Assembly: GCF_003131185.1 (NCBI RefSeq)
Contig: NZ_QFFU01000036.1
Coordinates: 1 to 49,528, forward strand
From: Pseudomonas ovata
GTDB taxonomy: Bacteria; Pseudomonadota; Gammaproteobacteria; Pseudomonadales; Pseudomonadaceae
Direction of reading: 5' to 3'
Length of the DNA stretch: 49,528 nucleotides
Shown here: one piece after another, positions 42,115 through 49,528 of the stretch
Numbering within the stretch: the stretch's first letter is position 1
Layout: every line of letters begins with the position of its first letter
Notes under the pieces: generated by a model
Databases searched by the model: none
What the model saw: only the letters and a program-made list of their open reading frames with translations
Told to the model about the DNA's origin: nothing
Position numbers and translations under genes: made by a program

Positions 42115-43211
42115 GCCCGCTGGTCATTGAAGGTTGCATCGGGGGGCCGGGCCGGACTGTCGCCATCAAGGATTCTTTGGATGTGGCAGGTTGGCCAACA
42201 CGGTGTGGGAGTCGTGCTTTCGAACACGCCCCGCCAGCCCAAGACCATGCAACTGTTGTGAAGGCGCTTCTCGACGATGGTTGGCAAATCATTGGCAAGA
42301 CTGTGCTGCATGAGCTGGCTTTCGGTGTAACCGGTATCAACGAGTGGGCTGGAACTCCCGTTAATCCACAGGCACCGGATCGGATACCGGGTGGGTCTTC
42401 CAGTGGCTCAGCGGTCATCGTTGCTCAGGGAAATGTGGATGTGGCATTGGGTACTGATACAGGAGGCTCTGTGCGCATGCCGGCCGCCTGCTGTGGGGTT
42501 TTCGGTCTCAAACCATCGTTCGGACGCTTGAGCCGTCGCGGGGTGTATCCGGCTTCCAGTTCTTTGGATGTCGTGGGGCCAATGGCTCGTGATCTCGAGA
42601 CGATCGTAGCTGCGATGACTTCAATGGACTCAACGTTCTCGGCACATGAGCCTCTCGGGCAATTCCGGGTAGGTCTGGTCGATGTCTCTTGCGATCCAGC
42701 TATTGAGGAAGCGATAAGGGACGAGATGGTTCGCCGCGGCTGGACCTGGGAAGTCGTCACGCTGCCGCTTCTTGATCAGGCATTCGAAGCGGCATTGACC
42801 GTCATCAATGCTGAAACCTGGGCTGCTTATGGTCATTACACCGGCCAGGATTTACTGGGTGCCGATATTGAGGCGAGGTTACTGCGCGCAGCCAACACCG
42901 ATACCTTGGCTGTGCAAGCAGCGCAAGCGATGCGCGTGGCATTTAGCGAACACGTTGACCGTTTGCTGGAACGCTTCGATACGCTTGTCCTGCCGAGTTT
43001 GCCTCGTCTGCCGCCGCTATTGGTGGATGTACGCGAAGGTGAATCGGTGATCGATCTGACCCGCTTCCTCAGGCCGTTCAACTTGAGCGGGCACCCGGCA
43101 TTGAGTGTGCCAATTCCATATCCAGGTTCCTCCATGAAAACCAGCCTGCAACTCATCGGAGCAAAGGGCGAGGATGCACGGCTGTGTGCCATTGCTGGGG
43201 CCTTTCTTTGA
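42111..43211 (+). CDS. Amidase-signature enzyme (IacH-like)
   Basis: This 366-residue hydrolase of the amidase-signature family has the catalytic Ser-cisSer-Lys set: Lys in TVAIKDSLDVAG, the Gly/Ser-rich block IPGGSSSGSAVIVAQG (cis-Ser) and GTDTGGSVRMPAACCG with the nucleophile Ser in TDTGGSVR. It is shorter than average for the family (about 450-500), which is also true of the compact amidases placed in auxin-degradation clusters. It starts with GTG, overlapping the upstream stop. It probably cleaves a ring-opened amide or lactam intermediate; in iac pathways the equivalent is IacH. Confidence 0.82.
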   Translation: MSPLVIEGCIGGPGRTVAIKDSLDVAGWPTRCGSRAFEHAPPAQDHATVVKALLDDGWQIIGKTVLHELAFGVTGINEWAGTPVNPQAPDRIPGGSSSGSAVIVAQGNVDVALGTDTGGSVRMPAACCGVFGLKPSFGRLSRRGVYPASSSLDVVGPMARDLETIVAAMTSMDSTFSAHEPLGQFRVGLVDVSCDPAIEEAIRDEMVRRGWTWEVVTLPLLDQAFEAALTVINAETWAAYGHYTGQDLLGADIEARLLRAANTDTLAVQAAQAMRVAFSEHVDRLLERFDTLVLPSLPRLPPLLVDVREGESVIDLTRFLRPFNLSGHPALSVPIPYPGSSMKTSLQLIGAKGEDARLCAIAGAFL

Positions 43212-43802
43212 ATACATCAACGCTCGGCATCGAGCGCAGCAAACACCATGGTCTGGCGGTGCGTTAAAAATGACGCCGTTCTTTCTCGGGCCACGGAGTC
43301 ACTGATCAGGGATGTCATCCAAAGGTTGCAGCGTTGCAATTTGTACAACGAATGTCGCTTACGGTGTCATCGTTTTCGGCGGGCAATGCTGCAAGGATAT
43401 CGTTAGACCTCAACCCATGGGAAGCCTGACGACCGATGACACGCAATCTACATCGTGTCGAACATTACAACGATACGCTTGAGCCAGCGTCAGTCCGATT
43501 ATCGAAACCACGAATACACACTTCGTCCGGACGCCTCGTTAAATTGACGTCATGCGTCGTACCCTCGAAGACTGGCGATTTGATTGATTTTCTGAAGGTC
43601 ACCGTTTGGCCAGCAAACAGATAAAGAGTGTCAGTAACTTGGCAACCCGTGAAGACCGATGTAAAGAATAACCAGGCTTCGATTTTCAGGGGCAGCGGGC
43701 GGGTATCGCTTGCGCTTGAGAAACGCTCGCGTTGGTCCGCAAGGATGCTGCTGCATCGATTTATTTCCGTTATTCATAAAATAATTAGAGTGGAGAATTG
43801 GA
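43212..43802. other. 591-bp intergenic region without a recognised gene
   Basis: No convincing coding frame is seen. It contains GTTGCAATTTGTACAAC (43332-43348), an imperfect palindrome (GTTG.A...T.CAAC) of the size bound by MarR or TetR regulators. AT-rich sequence before the permease ends with the ribosome-binding site GGAG 8 bases from its ATG. The composition resembles degraded coding sequence, but no family can be named. Confidence 0.35.
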
Positions 43803-45227
43803 ATGACAGAGCTAACCGAGCCCCTGTCTGCAGAGGTGCCTGCAGGCGACCAGCAATTAGAAGGTAATCTAAGTGCTTATAAAATTGCGTTATTGGTGAT
43901 TGCAGCCGCAGGACCATTAGGAGCCGTTCTCACAGCGGCCCCCATTGCTTTTGAGCATGGTAATGGCGCTGGGCTTGCCGGAGCATTCCTGCTGGCGGGA
44001 ATCCTGATGATTTTTTTCTCGATCGGCTATGGCGAATTGATCCGGGCGATCCCGGGGGCTGGCGCATTTTACAAGTACCTTACGGTGATCTTTGGACGGG
44101 GCGTAGGCGCGGGGGCGGCCTGGGTTGCCTTAGCCTCTTATCTGGCGATCACCACGGCGATTGCTGTGGCGTCCGGGTATTACACGAATATGACCATGCA
44201 AGGGTTTGGGATTGATATCGGCTGGGCAGCATGGACCGTGTTATACGTGGGGGCGATCTGTTACCTGGGGCGGGCGAATATTGATTTTGCCGCAAAGATC
44301 CTGGTGCCTTTGGTGCTTGCAGAGTTCTTTGTGCTTTTTCTACTGGGTATTTCCATATTCCTGGATAAAGGTTTTAACGCTTTTCCGGTTCAAGCCATCT
44401 CGGTAGAGGCAATCATGTTGCCGGGGCTTGGGGTTGGGCTCATGGTGGCGCTGGCATCATTCCTCGGTGTCGAGTCCGCCGCGCTTTATGCGATGGAAGC
44501 CAGGAAGCCAGCAAAAACCATTCCGCATGCCACTCGTTTGGCGGTCATTTTGGTAGGCGTCGCCTACTTGATCATTATCTGGCTGATCATCGGTGAGGTT
44601 GGGTTTGACTCCATCAAGGACGAGGCAGCAATAGCGAAGGGCGGGTTGGTCATCAATTTGTTCACGACTCGTTTGGGTAGCACGATGGCGACAATTGTTT
44701 CCCTCATGTTGTGCACCAGCAACTTTTGCTGTTTATTGTCACTGCATAATGCTGCGACGCGGTATGTTCAAGTTTTGGCCAAAGACAGGCACTTGCCGAG
44801 TGTTCTTTCACATGTTCATGAAACGAAAAAATCTCCAGCCAATGCCAGTCTTCTTGTAACCGTGCTCGTGGCGCTGACCATTATCGTCTCTTCCTCCCTG
44901 GGCTATGACGCCTTTGTATTTTTGTTTCCCGTAACGGTGGCATTGTCGACGCTTGGATTGATAGGGCTTCAGACATTTGTCACATTGGGGGTCGTCGTTC
45001 ACTTCAAAAAAGCCAACGATAAACGGTATTTTAAAACGTTACTCTGCCCACTCATCGCACTGGCGGGTCTTAGTACTGCCGTTTATCTGATCTACGATAA
45101 TTACGGCATGTTAACGGGCAGTGAATCTGCCTGGGTCAATGGCACTCCATTACTTCTGGTTGTCTTGTTTCTCTACGGGATAATCAAGGGGCGCTTCAGG
45201 AACGTTGACTCGTCCAGGGTCAAATGA
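43803..45227 (+). CDS. APC-superfamily amino acid/amine permease
   Basis: This 474-residue inner-membrane importer has about 12 helices and belongs to the amino acid-polyamine-organocation superfamily. Signature parts are LSAYKIALLVIAAAGPLGAV (helix 1, with the unwound GPLG-type segment), GYGELIRAIPGAGAFYKYLT and GVESAALYAMEARKPAKTIP in the middle. GGAG lies 8 bases upstream of the ATG. Placed between the amidase and the Rieske oxygenase genes, it is the likely inner-membrane entry route for the amine or amino acid used by the island. Substrate not predictable from sequence. Confidence 0.85.
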   Translation: MTELTEPLSAEVPAGDQQLEGNLSAYKIALLVIAAAGPLGAVLTAAPIAFEHGNGAGLAGAFLLAGILMIFFSIGYGELIRAIPGAGAFYKYLTVIFGRGVGAGAAWVALASYLAITTAIAVASGYYTNMTMQGFGIDIGWAAWTVLYVGAICYLGRANIDFAAKILVPLVLAEFFVLFLLGISIFLDKGFNAFPVQAISVEAIMLPGLGVGLMVALASFLGVESAALYAMEARKPAKTIPHATRLAVILVGVAYLIIIWLIIGEVGFDSIKDEAAIAKGGLVINLFTTRLGSTMATIVSLMLCTSNFCCLLSLHNAATRYVQVLAKDRHLPSVLSHVHETKKSPANASLLVTVLVALTIIVSSSLGYDAFVFLFPVTVALSTLGLIGLQTFVTLGVVVHFKKANDKRYFKTLLCPLIALAGLSTAVYLIYDNYGMLTGSESAWVNGTPLLLVVLFLYGIIKGRFRNVDSSRVK

Positions 45228-45228
45228 T

Positions 45229-45243
45229 GTAGGCCTTGCCTAC
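45229..45243 (+). terminator. Short hairpin after the permease gene
   Basis: GTAGGC (45229-45234), CTT and GCCTAC (45238-45243) form a perfect 6-bp stem right after the permease stop. It lacks a T-run, so termination is uncertain. Confidence 0.35.
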
Positions 45244-45343
45244 ACCGCCGTTAAGCTTGATTCAGGTGGGCTGACGCTTGTTGTCTTTAAAACAATAAAC
45301 CTCTCGCGGTCGGCGGTTGATGAGCTGTGGGTGCGGGCTTAAG

Positions 45344-45358
45344 GTTATTTCAAATAAC
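45344..45358. promoter_or_regulatory. Palindromic site before the Rieske oxygenase operon
   Basis: GTTATTT (45344-45350), C and AAATAAC (45352-45358) form a perfect inverted repeat 33 bases upstream of the oxygenase start. Size and AT-rich arms fit a MarR- or TetR-type operator. Known iac operons are controlled by a MarR protein, but none is encoded here. Confidence 0.5.
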
Positions 45359-45391
45359 TCTCGTCACATTGCGATAAAAAGGTAATTAACT

Positions 45392-46675
45392 GTGAGCGAT
45401 TTAATTAACGTTGTCCGGCTTGATATGGAGCCCGCCAGCTTGATCAAGCACGACCGCGTGCACACGTCGTTGTACACCGACGCCAAGCTGTTTGACATGG
45501 AACTGGAAAAGATTTTCTACAGTACCTGGGTCTGGGTCGCGCATATCAGCGAAATCCCTGAGTCGGGTAGCTACAAAAGCACCTACATCGGCAAGCAGCC
45601 GGTGATCGTGGTGCGCGACCGCAAGAAACAGGTCCATGTGCATCTCAACCGCTGCCGCCATCGCGGCGCCACAGTGTGCGAACACAAGAAGGGTAAGACC
45701 AACAGTTTTGTCTGCCCTTATCACGGCTGGAGTTACGCGCTGGATGGCTCACTGCGTGGCGTGCCAAGCCCTGAAAGCTATGGTGATTGCCTGGACAAGA
45801 GCGAGCTGCCTCTGGTCAGCCTCCGTGTTGAAGAATACGCGGGCATGCTGTTTGCCACGCTCAAGGACGATATCGAACCACTGGTCGATTTCCTCGGGCC
45901 TGCCAGGAAATGGATCGACCTGTTTATGAAACAGGGCGCCGGTTACCCGATCAAGGTTCCCGGAGAGCACCGTTTCCGTTTTCCGGGTAACTGGAAAATC
46001 CAGTTGGAAAATACCACCGACGCCTACCACTTCCCACTGGTGCACAAGTCATTCCTGGCATCGGTTGATGAGCAAACCCTCAAACTGTTCGACTTCGTTG
46101 AAGGTCCGGGTTACGTCGAAGACCTTGGTAACGGGCACAGCGTAATGGTGATGATCCCCGATCTGGTGGATCTTGAAGCCGATCTCGACAAACCGATTCC
46201 GGAGCGCTTCGAGGAGCTTGCTGTGCAATTGCGCGAAGACGGTATCGAAGAGCAGCAAGTGCGCCGTATTGTTCGTGCTGTCGGTGGCTCGGGTTTCAAT
46301 CTTAACCTGTTCCCCAACGTTGCCTGTTCCATGGCGTTTTTCCGCGCGCTTCAACCGATATCGGTGACAGAGACAGAAATTCATCACTCGGTAATCACCA
46401 TGGACGGCGGCCCTGCTATAGCCAACCGCTACCGCCTGCGTCTGCATGAGCACTTTCAGGGGCCCATGGGCTTTGGCACTCCGGACGATTCCGAGGCTTG
46501 GGAGCGTGTGCAGAAAGGCGCCAGTGCTGGCCAAGACCTGTGGATCATGCTCAATCGTGGCCTGCCGGGTGAGAAACCGACCGAAGACGGGCTGGTCAGC
46601 GACGTAAGCGCCGAAACCGGAATGCGTGCTGCCTATCAGCAGTGGAAAAAGATGATGTCGGTGGAGAACCAGTAA
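45392..46675 (+). CDS. Rieske aromatic-ring-hydroxylating dioxygenase, alpha subunit (IacC-like)
   Basis: This 427-residue catalytic subunit adds O2 to an aromatic ring using a Rieske centre and a mononuclear iron. The Rieske cluster ligands are Cys88, His90, Cys108 and His111 (NRCRHRGATVCEHK, then VCPYHGWSY). The iron site is ENTTDAYHFPLVH with His212 and His217, Asp209 as the electron bridge, and a probable third ligand Asp364 or Asp365 (GTPDDSEAWE). It belongs to the benzoate/anthranilate-like branch that includes IacC. It starts with GTG at 45392, with AAGG about 9 bases upstream. The beta subunit gene follows with no gap. The reductase is probably the VanB-type protein at 33.2-34.2 kb. 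Confidence 0.9.
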   Translation: MSDLINVVRLDMEPASLIKHDRVHTSLYTDAKLFDMELEKIFYSTWVWVAHISEIPESGSYKSTYIGKQPVIVVRDRKKQVHVHLNRCRHRGATVCEHKKGKTNSFVCPYHGWSYALDGSLRGVPSPESYGDCLDKSELPLVSLRVEEYAGMLFATLKDDIEPLVDFLGPARKWIDLFMKQGAGYPIKVPGEHRFRFPGNWKIQLENTTDAYHFPLVHKSFLASVDEQTLKLFDFVEGPGYVEDLGNGHSVMVMIPDLVDLEADLDKPIPERFEELAVQLREDGIEEQQVRRIVRAVGGSGFNLNLFPNVACSMAFFRALQPISVTETEIHHSVITMDGGPAIANRYRLRLHEHFQGPMGFGTPDDSEAWERVQKGASAGQDLWIMLNRGLPGEKPTEDGLVSDVSAETGMRAAYQQWKKMMSVENQ

Positions 46676-47152
46676 ATGAACCTGCAATTACTGAATCAAG
46701 TCACCGCTTATATCTGGGCTGAAGGCGACATGCTCGACCACGGTGAGTTCGATATCTGGTTGAGCCTGTGGAGCGAACAGGGTACCTACATTATCCCGAT
46801 CGACCCCAAGGAAGAAGACTTCGAAAACACCCTCAACTACGCCTATGACGACCATCACATGCGTCAGTTGCGAATCCAGCGCCTGACCGGAGGTGAATCG
46901 ATTTCCACCAGCCCGCAGCCGCGGACCGTGCGCACCTTGTCACGCTTTCGGGTGCTGTTCGAAAGCGATGAAAAAGTGACAGTACGTTGTGCGCAGAACC
47001 TGCGCGAGTTCCGCAAGGACTCGCTCAAACATTACAGTGCGGACATCGTCTACGAGCTTGAGCGCGTCAGTGACACGTTCATGATCCAGCGAAAGTTGAT
47101 CCGGTTGATTAATGCTGACGACGCGCTCGCAGGGATAGGGTATATCCTTTGA
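46676..47152 (+). CDS. Aromatic-ring-hydroxylating dioxygenase, beta subunit (IacD-like)
   Basis: This 158-residue structural small subunit has the NTF2-like fold. It opens LNQVTAYIWAEGDMLDHGEF, typical of BenB/AntB-type beta subunits, followed by WLSLWSEQGTYIIPIDP, DDHHMRQLRIQRL and the beta-sheet half ending MIQRKLIRLIN. Its ATG follows the alpha-subunit TAA directly, so the two are translated together for an alpha3beta3 enzyme. Confidence 0.88.
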   Translation: MNLQLLNQVTAYIWAEGDMLDHGEFDIWLSLWSEQGTYIIPIDPKEEDFENTLNYAYDDHHMRQLRIQRLTGGESISTSPQPRTVRTLSRFRVLFESDEKVTVRCAQNLREFRKDSLKHYSADIVYELERVSDTFMIQRKLIRLINADDALAGIGYIL

Positions 47153-47540
47153 GTTGATGTTGGCGGATGCCCGAGACGGGGAGTACCAGCACAGGGTCCG
47201 CCGAATATAAAAGCGGTACCTTCTGACACACGCCCAAGCGTTGATCAGAGGGTGCCATTACTTCTCTTTGGGATTAGGTCACTTCTTCGTGCTGGGCGTG
47301 CACGCTAAAGCAAACCCAATTTCACCATTGCCACTGCTGAAAATACAATAATCTTTCCTTGGGAGGTGGAAATCATACATCACGAAAAAGAAGAATAACG
47401 CTACACGTTTCGCGATCGATAATAATTAGCTCGCATTGACTGGTTCTACAGCTGCAGAATCCTGGCGGAATTTAAATGCAGGCTCATGGTGGCGCATTTA
47501 ATGTATCGCTTAATTCAATAAAAAAAATGGAAATGCAACC
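47153..47540. other. 388-bp gap before the outer-membrane channel gene
   Basis: No gene is recognised. It turns AT-rich after about 47340 and probably contains the channel gene's own promoter. A GGCGGA...TCCGCC arm pair just after the beta-subunit gene could form a loose terminator stem. Confidence 0.4.
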
Positions 47541-48866
47541 ATGCGTCGATATTCCCTGCTTCACTTTTTTACCCTCGCTGCACTATTCAATGCAACAACT
47601 CCCGCGGGCGCTTACGAGTTTTTTTCCCGAGATGACACCCATCTTAATGCAAACCTGGATGCGGTTTTTGGCGTTTTCCACAGCCGTGAAAGTTATCCAG
47701 CCTCTGGCCGGTTAACACAGGGATCGTCCTCATGGAGAGAGGGCTACATCAAGTATGGCGTGAGCGGCGATCAGGGATTGCAAGGCGCTGGGACGGCCTA
47801 TGGTGCCTTCTCACTGGTCAGTTCGGCTACCTGGGGGAGCGGGGACGCTGCAGGCTACACTGATGGCTCTGAACGCACCACCAAGATTGAAGATGCTTAT
47901 CTGGGATGGCGTTCGGGCAACCTGTTTGAGGTCCTTGGTAAAGACGGCATAGACTTTTCATTTGGTCGACAAAATATTGCAGTCGGCGACGGCTTCCTTA
48001 TTCAGGGCGACGCCTTCAGTGCGGGGCGCGGCCTCGGCGACGGACAGTACAATCGTGGAGGTGCTTTCTACGTCGCTGCCCGTAAAGCCTTCGATCAGAC
48101 AGCCGTGTTGCGCATGGGTGGTAAAGAGGGCTGGCGTGGCGATCTGATGTGGCTTAAATCCGATAACCCCTCTCAGGCCAATACCGAGATGTACGTCGGT
48201 ACGCTGGAGCACGTGGCTGCAGCGGGTACCGTTGGCCTGACGTACATCAATACCACGAAAATCGCGGAACAGTACGCGTCCCCCCTGCAGCTTGAGCGTG
48301 ACGGCATGAAGACCTATAGCGTGCGCGCAGTGGGTAATGCAGGCGTGGAAAACCTTTTTTTGTCGGGTGAGTACGCCAGGCAAAACAAACCGAATGCGGC
48401 GAATGAGGACGCTTGGTATCTGGAAGCCGGGTGGACTTTTGCGGATGCTCTGTGGAAGCCGAGCGCCAGCTATCGCTACAGCCGCTTTTCAGAGGGTTAT
48501 GACACCTTGTTTTATGGAACGGGCCGTGGCTACGGTACGTGGTTCCAGGGTGAAGTGGCAAGTAACTATGCCGGCCCCTTCAATAATAATGCTCGTATCC
48601 AGAACGTCACGCTCAAAATCTTTCCTTTGGAAAGCCTGACCCTGGGAGCCATGTACTTCAATTACGACACCCTCGACCGTAACATGCCTAACACTGATGG
48701 TCATGAAATTGATTTATATGCCGAATGGCGCGTTAATCAGCACTTGACTGTTTTGCCGTTGTTGGGCCTCTACACGCCAGACAAGAGTGCAGAGCAGAGG
48801 GGGACGCAGTTGGGGAATAACGATACAAATGTCTACACCCAGTTAGTGTTTGCTACGACATTTTGA
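47541..48866 (+). CDS. Outer-membrane beta-barrel channel (alginate-export/porin-like)
   Basis: This 441-residue protein has a signal peptide (residues 1-24, ending TTPAGA) and a long alternating beta-barrel ending in the outer-membrane C-terminal Phe (VYTQLVFATTF). Segments such as DGIDFSFGRQNIAVGDGFLI and QGDAFSAGRGLGDG suggest the alginate-export (AlgE-like) family rather than classical OprD. It probably admits the island's aromatic substrate to the periplasm. It stands alone downstream of the Rieske genes. IS66 remnant sequence begins about 20 bases after its stop, so the element marks the right edge of the catabolic block. Confidence 0.8.
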   Translation: MRRYSLLHFFTLAALFNATTPAGAYEFFSRDDTHLNANLDAVFGVFHSRESYPASGRLTQGSSSWREGYIKYGVSGDQGLQGAGTAYGAFSLVSSATWGSGDAAGYTDGSERTTKIEDAYLGWRSGNLFEVLGKDGIDFSFGRQNIAVGDGFLIQGDAFSAGRGLGDGQYNRGGAFYVAARKAFDQTAVLRMGGKEGWRGDLMWLKSDNPSQANTEMYVGTLEHVAAAGTVGLTYINTTKIAEQYASPLQLERDGMKTYSVRAVGNAGVENLFLSGEYARQNKPNAANEDAWYLEAGWTFADALWKPSASYRYSRFSEGYDTLFYGTGRGYGTWFQGEVASNYAGPFNNNARIQNVTLKIFPLESLTLGAMYFNYDTLDRNMPNTDGHEIDLYAEWRVNQHLTVLPLLGLYTPDKSAEQRGTQLGNNDTNVYTQLVFATTF

Positions 48867-48886
48867 TCTAGTGGCGCAGCAGTGGT

Positions 48887-49012
48887 GAACAGATAAGCAC
48901 AGTGCGGCTTCGCCGTACTGAACACCGCGATCACCTTGTCCAACGCAGTCTCGGTGCCGGCACGCATGTCCATGGGGTCGGTGGCGAGCCAGATGTAATC
49001 GATGCGGATCAG
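48887..49012 (-). pseudogene. IS66-family TnpB N-terminal remnant
   Basis: On the minus strand from 49012 the frame reads LIRIDYIWLATDPMDMRAGT, then ETALDKVIAVFSTAKPHCAYLF, the start of IS66 TnpB. The usual initiator ATG is CTG here, and similarity stops right after AYLF at about 48887, so it is truncated. It overlaps the end of TnpA as in intact IS66 elements. Confidence 0.75.
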
Positions 49013-49326
49013 TGGACGAGTCTACGGATAAATCGGGCGCATCCTTCAGGATCGGAAATTGGCCACGTCACCGTGAGCGTTTGCTGGCCGAGCGGTAACT
49101 CAATGATCGCCAACGCTTCGGTCTTTTGCTTTGGTTCGACTTTCAAAGGAATGAAAGCTGGCCGAGCGACTGTCTGCTGATCCCGGTAAAGCGGTATCCA
49201 CCGGCGAACAACATGGGCGTTGATACCATGCCTTATCGCAATAGCCGCCACGGAAACACCGGGCTGTTCGCACGCTTGGACGACTTGGGTTTTGAAGGAT
49301 TTCGTGTAGGAATTACGGTGGCGTAT
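49009..49326 (-). pseudogene. IS66-family TnpA, nearly full length but start codon lost
   Basis: The frame reads RHRNSYTKSFKTQVVQACEQ, then VSVAAIAIRHGINAHVVRRW, then PAFIPLKVE and LTVTWPISDPEGCARFIRRL. This is a complete IS66 TnpA (about 105 residues) with its helix-turn-helix. The codon matching the ATG of the 24-kb copy is ATA (49324-49326), so the gene is probably silent. It lies in the same orientation as the 23942-24075 remnant, with about 70% identity over the shared part as judged by eye. Confidence 0.72.
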
Positions 49327-49395
49327 GGCGATCCTGACGTTAAGGGTAATTGCGTCCGCTTAAAAATACGCGGACACAATCGTCCTTATCGGCCT

Positions 49396-49419
49396 GGCTC
49401 GTTCAGTGTTGAACGAGCC
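49396..49419. repeat. Facing terminal repeats, possible abutted IS3-family ends
   Basis: GGCTCGTTCA (49396-49405), GTGT and TGAACGAGCC (49410-49419) are perfect 10-bp inverted arms. The right arm continues CCCATGAAAGACAGGACACC, which looks like a left terminal repeat of an IS3-family element (TGAAC..CCCC). The left arm equals its mirror, so two IS ends may abut with a 4-bp spacer. Confidence 0.45.
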
Positions 49420-49473
49420 CCATGAAAGACAGGACACCGTTCCCCCCTTAAGATAAGGGATAGGCAAACGGGT

Positions 49474-49528
49474 ATGTTTATGACTAACAGCAATGATAAG
49501 GGTGGCGAGCTGCTCGGCCAGGAGCGCC
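49474..49528 (+). CDS. 5' end of a gene cut by the window, possibly IS3-family OrfA
   Basis: From ATG 49474 (or in-frame ATG 49480) the frame reads MFMTNSNDKGGELLGQER and runs off the window. The LGQER ending recalls the start of IS2/IS3-type OrfA proteins (usually LGQERRRRW), and IS-like terminal sequence lies just upstream. The fragment is only 18 residues, so the call is tentative. Confidence 0.35.
   Translation, partial: MFMTNSNDKGGELLGQER

Noticed and set aside
49250..49425. Plus-strand frame over the IS66 remnant (RLDDLGFEGFRVGITVAYGD) as a gene
   Set aside because: It is the mirror of TnpA coding sequence on the minus strand; the matching plus-strand frame near 23950-24080 is explained in the same way.
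1..49528. tRNA, rRNA, riboswitch or replication-origin sequences
   Set aside because: None could be recognised by reading; a covariance-model search would be needed to exclude small RNAs.

Overview
The window looks like chromosomal DNA of a Pseudomonas, most likely of the P. fluorescens group. The evidence is the high-GC codon use of most genes, a typical pseudomonad REP doublet (21758-21840), an arabinose locus built from AraFGH plus a non-phosphorylative oxidation enzyme set, and pseudomonad-style chemoreceptors, TolC lipoprotein and regulators. The assignment rests on pattern recognition only.

Layout. (1) 1-8534: the 3' part of a giant adhesin made of about 19 Ig-like domains, including three nearly identical tandem 1029-bp units, followed by a TolC-family outer-membrane lipoprotein that probably exports it. 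(2) 9051-14501: a dCache chemoreceptor, a decayed integrase piece, a small membrane protein, a Tat-exported aldo/keto reductase and a divergent AraC regulator. (3) 14654-23895: an L-arabinose (or related sugar) oxidation and uptake locus with a GntR/FCD regulator, ketoglutarate-semialdehyde-type aldehyde dehydrogenase, SMP-30 lactonase, AraFGH ABC importer, periplasmic aldose 1-epimerase and SDR sugar dehydrogenase. Two near-identical palindromes, ACTATATAGT, about seven helical turns apart in the divergent promoter region, are good operator candidates. The two dehydratases of the route are not in the window.

(4) About 23.9-49.4 kb: an accessory region edged by same-orientation IS66-family remnants (23942-24075 and 48887-49326), with a broken P4-type integrase at the left edge and probable IS3-family DNA beyond the right edge. 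It carries an MFS exporter, a palindromic MITE with CTAG flanks, a chemoreceptor and a dispersed catabolic gene set. That set comprises an acyl-CoA-dehydrogenase-fold flavin monooxygenase with its flavin reductase, a VanB-type ferredoxin reductase, a Rieske dioxygenase (alpha and beta), an amidase and a SnoaL-like protein. These parts match the indole-3-acetate (iac) pathway minus IacB, IacE and the MarR regulator. Interleaved are a phenylacetaldehyde-dehydrogenase-like ALDH, a DadA-like FAD amine oxidase, a RidA-like protein, a mu-crystallin-like protein (resembling what some databases call tyramine oxidase subunit B), an APC permease, an outer-membrane channel, three regulators (two LysR, one TetR) and a catalase-like haem protein with cytochrome b561.

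Working hypothesis: the island takes an arylalkylamine such as tryptamine through the outer membrane and inner membrane, oxidises it to the aldehyde and then the aryl-acetate, and opens the indole ring towards catechol, with a chemoreceptor sensing the compound. The gene families are read from sequence; the joint pathway and its substrate are inference.
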